A DNA stretch of 64,000 nucleotides from M3007 sp033764075 (GTDB taxonomy: Bacteria > Bacteroidota > Bacteroidia > Chitinophagales > Saprospiraceae), in NCBI GenBank assembly GCA_033764075.1, contig JANRJH010000005.1:62001-126000 (forward strand), written 5' to 3'. The position numbers were made by a program, and so were the translations under genes. Shown here one piece after another: positions 1 through 6,176 of the stretch (within the stretch, counting starts at the first letter, position 1; every line of letters starts with the position of its first letter). The notes beneath the pieces were generated by a model. That model searched no databases, was not told where the DNA came from, and saw only the letters and a program-made list of their open reading frames with translations.

Positions 1-37
1 TAACCGCCCTGCAACCGTAAGCCAACCACCAACCACC

Positions 38-154
38 CACTACCGACAACCGACAACCGACTACCGATAGCCGACTACCGACAACCGATAGCCGACTACC
101 GACAACCGATAGCCGACTACCGACAACCGATAGCCGACTACCGACAACCAATAG
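38..154. repeat. Heptamer repeat array, family 1 (CCGACTA/CCGACAA/CCGATAG)
   Basis: A run of 7-bp units CCGACTA, CCGACAA and CCGATAG fills the leader of the first gene. From about 54 onward the three units recur in fixed order, giving a 21-bp higher-order repeat of about five copies. The array ends in CCAATAGCC directly before the ATG at 157. Related arrays occur at 22.80, 29.84, 36.42-36.72 and 39.30 kb. It is too short-period for a CRISPR and encodes no sensible peptide. Function unknown; it resembles in kind the short tandemly repeated heptamers of heterocystous cyanobacteria. Confidence 0.9.
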
Positions 155-156
155 CC

Positions 157-534
157 ATGCAACACCAAGCAGCCTCCATTCGCCCGTTTATCGGCGCCCG
201 CGATTTTACCGTCTCCCGCGCCTTTTACCGCGATCTGGGGTTTACGGAATTTCCTGTTTTCCCGAATATGTCGTACTTCAACGTAAACGACAACCTGGGT
301 TTTTATCTCCAGGACGCCTACGTGCCCGACTGGGTAAACAACACCATGATCTTTTTGGAAGTGGACGACGTGGACCGCTATCTGGCTGACCTTCGGACGT
401 TATCCTTGCCCGAAAAGTATCCGGGGGTGCGGCTGTCGCCAATCAAGGACAACGACTGGGGCAGGGAGTTTTTTTTGCACGACCCTTCCGGGGTGCTGTG
501 GCACTTTGGGCAGTTTCACGACGAGGGGCGCTAA
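157..534 (+). CDS. VOC (glyoxalase/bleomycin-resistance/dioxygenase fold) family protein
   Basis: 125 residues, the usual size of a single-module pair of beta-alpha-beta-beta-beta repeats in the vicinal oxygen chelate family. The N-terminus (IRPFIGARDFTVSRAFYRDL) is the typical first strand-helix of the fold, and the C-terminus (FFLHDPSGVLWHFGQF) is the typical last strand with the D-P-x-G-x-L/W-x-F pattern. Proteins like this are metal-dependent lyases, dioxygenases or drug-binding proteins; the substrate cannot be named from sequence. The ATG at 157 lies immediately after the heptamer array, with no clear ribosome-binding site. The gene is monocistronic, and the next gene (uvrC) points toward it. 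Confidence 0.8.
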   Translation: MQHQAASIRPFIGARDFTVSRAFYRDLGFTEFPVFPNMSYFNVNDNLGFYLQDAYVPDWVNNTMIFLEVDDVDRYLADLRTLSLPEKYPGVRLSPIKDNDWGREFFLHDPSGVLWHFGQFHDEGR

Positions 535-598
535 CCGCAAGAACCCGCAGCATGCAAGCGACCGAAAAAAACTTGGCTCATATTCCCAAGTGGCTGAT

Positions 599-631
599 AG
601 TGTCGGGGTGACTGTCAGTCACCCCGACACT
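599..631. repeat. Perfect 33-bp palindrome between convergent genes (possible bidirectional terminator)
   Basis: AGTGTCGGGGTGACTG, one T, then its exact reverse complement CAGTCACCCCGACACT: 16-bp arms around a single base. It lies in the 215-bp gap between the convergent VOC gene and uvrC. There is no long T-run on either side, so a classical intrinsic terminator is uncertain. It could instead be a transcript-end hairpin or an extragenic palindrome. The rest of the 535-749 gap shows nothing else recognisable. Confidence 0.7.
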
Positions 632-749
632 TACGCTCGGCATTCAGTAAAAAGGAACATGAGCGGAAATGATTTCGATTCTGGTCATACGACGATGTTT
701 TAGGCAGCTAACCATCTGCAAAAGTAAGGATTTTTACCGCGAATTCACC

Positions 750-2579
750 CTACACCACCGATTCAGTAGCCCCATCCAACCCAAAATACCCCCTGACCTT
801 CTCCGCCGCTCCTTTGCCCACCACGGCCTCCAGCGCCTCCTCCCCGGCCTCGCGCACCCGGGCCAGCGAACCGAAGTGTTGCAGGAGTTTCTCCGCTGTT
901 TTGGGGCCGATGCCCGGTATTTCCGTCAGCTCGGTGCCCAGGAAATGGCGGCTGCGCTGATCGCGGTGAAAGGTGATGGCAAAGCGGTGGGCCTCGTTGC
1001 GCGCCTGCTGGATGAGTTTGAGCGACTCTGATTTTTTGTTGATGTGCAGCGGCACGGGGTCGTCGGGGAAGTAAATTTCCTCCAGCTTTTTGGCGATGCC
1101 GATCACGGTGAGCCGGTCGCGGATGCCGAGGGCGTCGAGGCTTTTAACGGCCGAGCTGAGCTGGCCCTTGCCGCCGTCGATGATGATGAGTTGGGGCAGC
1201 GACTGGCCCTCGTCGAGCAGGCGGCGGTAGCGGCGGTACACCACTTCTTCCATGGAGGCGAAGTCGTTGGGGCCCTCCACGGTCTTCACGTTGTAATGTC
1301 GGTAGTCGCGCTTGGCAGGCTTGGCATTGCGGAACACCACGCACGACGACACGGGGTTGGTGCCGTGTATGTTGGAGTTGTCGAAACACTCGATGTGCAG
1401 GGGCACCTCGTTCATGTGCAGATCGCCCTGCAGGGTGCGCAGGATGCGTTCGGCGGGCGTCTGGCGGCCGGTCAGGTTCATCGCCTCGCGTTTCTTTTGC
1501 AGCAGGTGGTACTGCACGTTTTTTTCGGAGAGCTCGAGCAGCTTCTTTTTGTCGCCGATTTTGGGCACGGTGACGGTGAGGTCAGGCTCGCCGGGCACCA
1601 CCAGTTCGAACGGCACCACCAGTTCGCGGGTGATGCTGTTGAACCGCTCGCGCAGGCTTTGAATGGCGTAGGCGAGCAGGATCTCCGGCTCTTCATCGAG
1701 GTTTTTGGTCAGCGTGAGCGTGTAGGTGTTGATGATGGCGCCGTTGACCACCTTGAGGTAGTTGACGTAGGCCTCCTTCTCGTCGGCGGCCAGGGCAAAC
1801 ACGTCGACATCGCGGATGTTGGGGTTCACCACCGTGCTCTTGCTCTGGAAGTCTTCGAAGAGCGACAGTTTTTCCTTCATGGCGTTGGCCAGCTCAAACT
1901 GAAGGTTGTCGGCGTAGTGCTGCATTTCGGCGCGCAGGAAGAGCTTGACGGGCGCGAAATTGCCCCTGAGCACGTTTTTGATCTGGTCTATCTTGGCGTT
2001 GTAGGCCGCCTCGGTTTCCAGGTTGACGCAGGGCGCCGCGCAGTTTTTGATGTGGTATTCGAGGCAGGGCTTGAACTTGCCCTTGTCGATGTTGGCCTCG
2101 GACAGCACCAGGCTGCAGGTGCGCAACTGGAAGAGCTTGCGGATGAGCTCCAGGATCTGGGCTACCCGGAGTTTATTGAGGTAAGGGCCGAAGTACTGGG
2201 ATCCGTCGCGGATGACCTTGCGGGTGAGGAACACGCGGGGGAAGCGCTCGTTTTTGATGCAGATGTAGATGAGGGGCGATTTTTCGTCCTTCAGCATCAC
2301 GTTGTAGCGCGGCTGGTGTTTTTTCACCAGCGTGTTTTCGAGCAGCAGGGCGTCGTGCTCCGTTTCCACGATGGTGAACTCTATGCGGTCGGCATTGCGC
2401 ACCAGGGCCTTTGTTTTGGCCGTCTGGTTGGCTTTTTCCCCGAAGTAGGAAGACAGGCGGTTGCGCAGGTTTTTGGCCTTGCCGACGTACAGGATGACCC
2501 CTTCCGCATCGAGGAAGCGGTACACGCCAGGGGCGTCGGGTAGGGTGGGGGAGAAGAGGCGAAAGGCGTCGTTGGTCAT
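750..2579 (-). CDS. uvrC: Excinuclease ABC subunit C
   Basis: 609 residues, full length for UvrC, the nuclease that makes the 3' and 5' incisions around UvrB-bound DNA lesions in nucleotide excision repair. Visible domains in order: a GIY-YIG nuclease near residues 15-95 (GVYRFLDAEGVILYVGKAKN); a UVR helix-hairpin motif that binds UvrB near 215-240 (FELANAMKEKLSLFEDF); the RNase H-like endonuclease half (HIECFDNSNIHGTNPVSSCV); and a C-terminal helix-hairpin-helix pair near 560-600 (EIPGIGPKTAEKLLQHFGS). The start at 2579 lies only 8 bases from a -7 box, so the transcript leader would be very short. It is convergent with the VOC gene and divergent from the desaturase. Confidence 0.97.
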   Translation of the reverse strand: MTNDAFRLFSPTLPDAPGVYRFLDAEGVILYVGKAKNLRNRLSSYFGEKANQTAKTKALVRNADRIEFTIVETEHDALLLENTLVKKHQPRYNVMLKDEKSPLIYICIKNERFPRVFLTRKVIRDGSQYFGPYLNKLRVAQILELIRKLFQLRTCSLVLSEANIDKGKFKPCLEYHIKNCAAPCVNLETEAAYNAKIDQIKNVLRGNFAPVKLFLRAEMQHYADNLQFELANAMKEKLSLFEDFQSKSTVVNPNIRDVDVFALAADEKEAYVNYLKVVNGAIINTYTLTLTKNLDEEPEILLAYAIQSLRERFNSITRELVVPFELVVPGEPDLTVTVPKIGDKKKLLELSEKNVQYHLLQKKREAMNLTGRQTPAERILRTLQGDLHMNEVPLHIECFDNSNIHGTNPVSSCVVFRNAKPAKRDYRHYNVKTVEGPNDFASMEEVVYRRYRRLLDEGQSLPQLIIIDGGKGQLSSAVKSLDALGIRDRLTVIGIAKKLEEIYFPDDPVPLHINKKSESLKLIQQARNEAHRFAITFHRDQRSRHFLGTELTEIPGIGPKTAEKLLQHFGSLARVREAGEEALEAVVGKGAAEKVRGYFGLDGATESVV

Positions 2580-2586
2580 ACAAGTG

Positions 2587-2594
2587 CAAAATTA
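2587..2594 (-). promoter_or_regulatory. -7 promoter box of uvrC (TAATTTTG)
   Basis: CAAAATTA on the plus strand reads TAATTTTG on the minus strand, matching the Bacteroidota sigma-A -7 consensus TAnnTTTG. It sits 8 bases upstream of the uvrC ATG. Confidence 0.5.
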
Positions 2595-2672
2595 ACACCC
2601 AAACACGCACAATGTGCCGAATGTAACCGACCTTTGTGTTCTCAGTTAAACAACCCGTTTTAGTTAAGCTTC

Positions 2673-3707
2673 ATGGCCAACCTCTCCCCGGCGGCACAGG
2701 AAAAAATCCTGCAACTGCTGCCCAATATTGTCAAATCCTACCAGATACCCGATTTTCGAAAAGCCAACCTGCAAATACTGACCTCCTTCCTGCCGTTCGT
2801 CGGTCTTTGGGTGGCCATGTATCTGCTGATCGACGTGTCCATCTGGCTCACCCTGTTGCTGGGGTTGGTCAACGCATTTTTTCTGGTGCGCATCTTCATC
2901 ATCCAGCACGATTGCGGGCACCAGTCGTTCACGCCCTCGCGGCGCCTGAACGACTTCCTGGGGCTGGTGTCCAGCACCATCACGATCATTCCGTACAAGT
3001 ACTGGGCTAAGTCGCACCACTACCACCACGGCCACAACGGCTTGCTGGACGATCACCGCGACGTGGGCGACGTGAACCTGCTCACCGTGGAGGAGTTCAG
3101 CCGCCTCAGCCGCTGGCAGCGCTTCCAGTACCGCCTGTACCGCCACTGGTTCATCCTGTTCGTCCTGGGCGGTTGCTGGTACGTGTTCGTGGTGGTGCGC
3201 CTGCCGTTCATCCGGCTCAAAGGCTGGACGCAGGCCCACTTTTCGCTGCTGTACCACAATCTGTGGGTGACCGGTTTCTACGTGCTGCTCGCCCTGCTGC
3301 TGGGCTGGAAAGCCGTGCTGCTGGTCCACTTTCCCATCGTGGCCTTTTTCAGCGTCATCGCCATGTGGTTCTTTTACGTGCAGCACCAGCACGACAACAC
3401 CTACAAACAGCTCATAGCCCAATGGGATTATGTGCGCGCCGCCATTCAGGGCAGCACGTACTACAAGCTGCCGAAAATCTTCCACTGGCTGACCGGCAAC
3501 ATCGGCTACCACCACATCCACCACCTCAACTCCCTCATCCCTAATTACGAGCTGGCGCGATGCCATCAGGAAAACCCGGTTTTTGAACAACTGATCACCT
3601 CCGTGACGTTCAAAGACAGCCTGCGCTTCGTTTTTAACAAGCTGTGGGATGAGCAGGAGCAACGGATGATATCATTCCGCGAATTCTACCGGCGCCGGCA
3701 GGGATAG
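2673..3707 (+). CDS. Membrane fatty acid desaturase
   Basis: 344 residues, an integral-membrane acyl-lipid desaturase that would insert a double bond into membrane acyl chains. The three diiron histidine boxes are present: HDCGH at 79-83, HHYHH at 115-119, and HIHH in GYHHIHHLNS near 276-284. Hydrophobic segments around 35-75, 150-175 and 205-235 fit the four-helix membrane topology. The third box followed by LIPNYELARCH is typical of omega-6/delta-12-like bacterial desaturases. The ATG at 2673 is preceded by a short AT-rich leader; a near-match -7 box (GACCTTTG) lies at about 2629. Regiospecificity cannot be told from sequence. Confidence 0.9.
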   Translation: MANLSPAAQEKILQLLPNIVKSYQIPDFRKANLQILTSFLPFVGLWVAMYLLIDVSIWLTLLLGLVNAFFLVRIFIIQHDCGHQSFTPSRRLNDFLGLVSSTITIIPYKYWAKSHHYHHGHNGLLDDHRDVGDVNLLTVEEFSRLSRWQRFQYRLYRHWFILFVLGGCWYVFVVVRLPFIRLKGWTQAHFSLLYHNLWVTGFYVLLALLLGWKAVLLVHFPIVAFFSVIAMWFFYVQHQHDNTYKQLIAQWDYVRAAIQGSTYYKLPKIFHWLTGNIGYHHIHHLNSLIPNYELARCHQENPVFEQLITSVTFKDSLRFVFNKLWDEQEQRMISFREFYRRRQG

Positions 3708-3763
3708 CCCTAGTACAGACCTGCAATTTTTGGCGAAATGCCGGGGTTGGATGCAAATAAGCC

Positions 3764-3771
3764 TATATTTG
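3764..3771 (+). promoter_or_regulatory. -7 promoter box (TATATTTG) of the symporter gene
   Basis: TATATTTG matches TAnnTTTG exactly, with a TTG about 16-18 bases upstream as a -33 element. It lies just upstream of the tandem duplication, so both copies of the start region would be in the transcript. Confidence 0.55.
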
Positions 3772-3773
3772 CC

Positions 3774-3922
3774 CGCCCGGATACCCCTCTGTGTCCGCTG
3801 CGGTTTGTTTAAAAAAAATCTACCCGCATGATCGGACCACTGCCGCCCGGAAAATCCACTGCGTCCGCTGTGGCTTATTTAAAAAAATATTTACCCGCAT
3901 GATCGGACCACTGTCGCCCGGA
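3774..3922. repeat. 71-bp tandem duplication of leader plus start codon of the symporter gene
   Basis: Two imperfect copies (about 3774-3851 and 3845-3922) with their ATGs at 3828 and 3899, 71 bases apart. Each carries GTCCGCTG, an A-rich tract, TACCCGC, and ATGATCGGACCACTG followed by CGCCCGGA. Differences are a few transitions and a one-base length change in the A-tract. The upstream ATG opens a 24-codon frame whose TGA (3900-3902) overlaps the downstream ATG as ATGA. Confidence 0.9.
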
Positions 3923-5431
3923 CTGGTGTTGCTGGTGTTGCTGCTGTACTTTGCCATGCTGGTAGCGGTGGCGTGGTTCACCGGGCGCAATGTCGGGAAC
4001 GAAGGGTTTTTTCTGGCCAACCGCCGCGTGCCCTGGTACGTGGTGGCGTACGCCATGATCGGCACCAGCATCAGTGGAGTAACTTTCATTTCCGTTCCCG
4101 GCAAAGTGGGCGCCGGGGGGCTCAACATGGCCTTTTCGTACATGCAGGTGGTGTTGGGCTACCTGCTGGGCTACCTGTTTATCGGTACGGTGCTCATGCC
4201 GATGTACTACCGCCTCAACCTCACGTCCATCTACGGCTATCTGGAGACGCGTTTCGGTTTTTGGTCCTATAAAACGGGCGCCGGCTTTTTCCTGCTGTCG
4301 CGCACCCTGGGTTCGGCGGCGCGGATGTTCCTGGCTGCCACGGTGTTGCAGGCGTTCGTATTCGACCCCCTGCACGTGCCGTTCTGGCTGACGGTCGTGC
4401 TCATGCTGGCCCTTATCTACGGGTACACGTTTCAGGGCGGTTTGAAAACGATCATCTGGACGGACACCATCATGACCACCTTTTTTCTGGCGGCCGTGGT
4501 GTTTACGGTCATCACCATCGCCCAAGCCCTCCAGCTGGGCGCCGGCGACCTGCTGCCGGCCATTCGGCAAAGCGGTTACAGCCAGGTGTTCTTTTTCGAC
4601 AACTTTTTCGGCAACCCCAACCACTTCGTCAAGCAGTTTGTCGGCGGCGCCTTGATCGCCATTGTCATGACCGGTCTCGATCAGGACCTCATGCAAAAAA
4701 ACCTGGCGTGCAAAAATATCCGCGAAGCGCAAAAGAACATGTTCGTCTTTTGCATTTACCTGATCATCATCAACTTGCTGTTTCTGCTGCTGGGCGCATT
4801 GCTGTACCTGTACGCCGGCCGGCTGGGACTGGAGATACCGCCCAAAACCGATTATCTGTACCCCAAAATTGCCTTTTACCACCTGGGGCTGGGCGCGGGT
4901 ATCTTTTTTATACTGGGACTGATCGCCAGCACCTACGCCAGTTCCGACAGCGCACTGACGGCCCTCACCACGTCGTTTTGCGTTGATTTCCTCGGCTTTC
5001 AGAAAAAGGCCCAACATCCGGACCCTTACGCTACCGCTGAAGATGCGCAGGCGTACGCCCGGGAAATGGCGGTCCGGCACCGTCGCCTGCGCACCCGGGT
5101 GCATCTGGGGTTCTCTGTGTTGTTTGTCCTGATCATTCTGGTGCTGCAGGCCGTGAGTAAAGACGCCGTCATTAACCTCATTTTCAAGATCGCCGGGTAC
5201 ACCTATGGGCCGCTTTTGGGGTTGTACATGTTCGGGTTGTTTACACGGTTGTCCATTCGCGACCAGTGGGCGCCGGCGGTTTGTGTCGCGTCGCCGGTGC
5301 TGACCTATTTATTGGAGTGGGGGTTAAAAGGCCGTTTTGACGTCGGATTCCTGACCATCTTAATCAACGGAACCATTACATTTGCCGGGCTTTGGCTCAT
5401 TGCTTCGGCGCCACGGCGTGCCGAGGCATAA
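3899..5431 (+). CDS. Sodium:solute symporter (SSS/SLC5 family)
   Basis: 510 residues from the ATG at 3899. An in-frame extension to 3791 exists but would begin with GTG and consist of the translated leader duplication, so it is rejected. There are many hydrophobic helices, starting with GLVLLVLLLYFAMLVAVAWF. SSS hallmarks include FFLANRRVPWYVVAYAMIGT near the N-terminus and the later YASSDSALTALTTSF, the region carrying conserved Ser/Thr sodium ligands. The substrate is unknown; SSS members carry sugars, carboxylates, amino acids or vitamins. The preceding duplicated start region may affect translation. Confidence 0.92.
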   Translation: MIGPLSPGLVLLVLLLYFAMLVAVAWFTGRNVGNEGFFLANRRVPWYVVAYAMIGTSISGVTFISVPGKVGAGGLNMAFSYMQVVLGYLLGYLFIGTVLMPMYYRLNLTSIYGYLETRFGFWSYKTGAGFFLLSRTLGSAARMFLAATVLQAFVFDPLHVPFWLTVVLMLALIYGYTFQGGLKTIIWTDTIMTTFFLAAVVFTVITIAQALQLGAGDLLPAIRQSGYSQVFFFDNFFGNPNHFVKQFVGGALIAIVMTGLDQDLMQKNLACKNIREAQKNMFVFCIYLIIINLLFLLLGALLYLYAGRLGLEIPPKTDYLYPKIAFYHLGLGAGIFFILGLIASTYASSDSALTALTTSFCVDFLGFQKKAQHPDPYATAEDAQAYAREMAVRHRRLRTRVHLGFSVLFVLIILVLQAVSKDAVINLIFKIAGYTYGPLLGLYMFGLFTRLSIRDQWAPAVCVASPVLTYLLEWGLKGRFDVGFLTILINGTITFAGLWLIASAPRRAEA

Positions 5432-5436
5432 TTTTG
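5429..5436 (+). promoter_or_regulatory. -7 promoter box (TAATTTTG) overlapping the symporter stop codon
   Basis: TAATTTTG fits TAnnTTTG; its first three bases are the TAA stop of the symporter gene. It lies 71 bases upstream of the next ATG at 5507. Confidence 0.45.
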
Positions 5437-5506
5437 TTTGTAGTAGAAATACTACACGGTTCATGGAGCCAGGTTCCATTTCTTTGTCACCAAAATTCAG
5501 ATTCAA

Positions 5507-5974
5507 ATGAAAAAAGCGCTTTTCGTCTTTGGTATTTGCATGTCCGCCGCCCTGGCTGGCATGGCACAAAAAAAGGTTGAGTACACACCCGGAGGAGAAC
5601 TTGGTATAGGCGCCCGTTTCGGCGGAGCTACTGGTTTGACCATCAAAAAATACCACCGTTCCAACATGTCCGCCTTTGAGTTCAACCTGGCGTACAGCTT
5701 CGACGATGAGGTAGACGGCTTCACCACCAACATTTTCTGGGAAAGACTGGCGCCGATCGGTTTCAAGGACCGCCTGTGCGCCCAGTTCGGTTTCGGTGTG
5801 CCCCTGGTTTTTGGCGATGAATTTAAAACCGGTGTCGCCGGAACCATCGGCTTCGACTGGCGGTTGGCGCGCCGCATCGGCATTCAGTTGGACTGGTCGC
5901 CCGCCTGGTTGTTCATCAACGACAACCACTTTTCAAGTTTCGACGCGGCCTTCTCCGTGCGCTGGTTGTTCTGA
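5507..5974 (+). CDS. Small secreted outer-membrane beta-barrel-like protein
   Basis: 155 residues with a clear signal peptide (MKKALFVFGICMSAALAGMA, cleavage near 20-22). The rest shows alternating polar/hydrophobic strands rich in Gly and aromatics (GELGIGARFGGATGLTIKKY and a terminal FSSFDAAFSVRWLF ending in Phe). This fits a small outer-membrane beta-barrel. No specific family was recognised. It has its own candidate promoter at 5429, and is followed by a 7-bp hairpin with GAAA loop at 5974-5991. Confidence 0.75.
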   Translation: MKKALFVFGICMSAALAGMAQKKVEYTPGGELGIGARFGGATGLTIKKYHRSNMSAFEFNLAYSFDDEVDGFTTNIFWERLAPIGFKDRLCAQFGFGVPLVFGDEFKTGVAGTIGFDWRLARRIGIQLDWSPAWLFINDNHFSSFDAAFSVRWLF

Positions 5975-5991
5975 GTGTTTGAAAAAACACT
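5974..5991 (+). terminator. Short hairpin after the secreted protein gene
   Basis: AGTGTTT, GAAA, AAACACT: a 7-bp stem with a GAAA tetraloop beginning in the stop codon, followed by TTCTTG. It is a weak candidate terminator, as the T-tract is poor. Confidence 0.35.
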
Positions 5992-6001
5992 TTCTTGTCC
6001 T

Positions 6002-6041
6002 AAAAACATTTTGTTTAAAACAAAAAATGTTTTTACCTTTG
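6002..6041 (+). promoter_or_regulatory. Promoter of the topoisomerase gene with inverted repeat over the -33 region
   Basis: TACCTTTG at 6034-6041 is an exact TAnnTTTG box with TTTTG ending at 6013, a 20-base spacing. Over the -33 region lies an AT-rich inverted repeat, AAAAACATTTTGTTT (6002-6016) against AAACAAAAAATGTTTTT (6018-6034), two bases out of register. It could act as an operator or simply as a flexible AT element. A second exact box, TATCTTTG, lies at 6085-6092. Confidence 0.55.
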
Positions 6042-6084
6042 TGCCGTTCGCACATTCCGTGTGATCGAACCGCATAAACTATCC

Positions 6085-6092
6085 TATCTTTG
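6085..6092 (+). promoter_or_regulatory. Second -7 box (TATCTTTG) upstream of topoisomerase gene
   Basis: TATCTTTG matches TAnnTTTG. It contains the TTG at 6090 that could be mistaken for an upstream start codon, which argues for the ATG at 6177 as the true start. Confidence 0.45.
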
Positions 6093-6176
6093 GGCGCAAG
6101 AACAGACACCAAACGTAAAGCGGCGAAGCCCGGCACTGCCACACGCAGCGCCGGCCCCGCCCCGGAAGAGAAACCC

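Noticed and set aside
54..154. CRISPR-like array
   Set aside because: Period is 7 or 21 bp with no unique spacers and no cas genes; a tandem repeat instead.
1044..2543. Long open frame antisense to uvrC (499 codons), and similar long frames antisense to other genes (for example 3875-5104, 6084-7559, 16470-17714, 25828-28296, 53225-54733)
   Set aside because: GC-rich codon usage of the real genes opens the complementary frame. The products are rich in His, Gly, Val and Arg with no domain, signal or ribosome-binding site.
3791..3898. N-terminal extension of the symporter from GTG 3791
   Set aside because: It would translate the duplicated leader including the first ATG region in another frame; the residues are unlike an SSS N-terminus and the ATG at 3899 precedes the first helix.
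6090..6176. TTG start for parE at 6090
   Set aside because: The TTG is the last part of the -7 box TATCTTTG, and the extra 29 residues are low-complexity.
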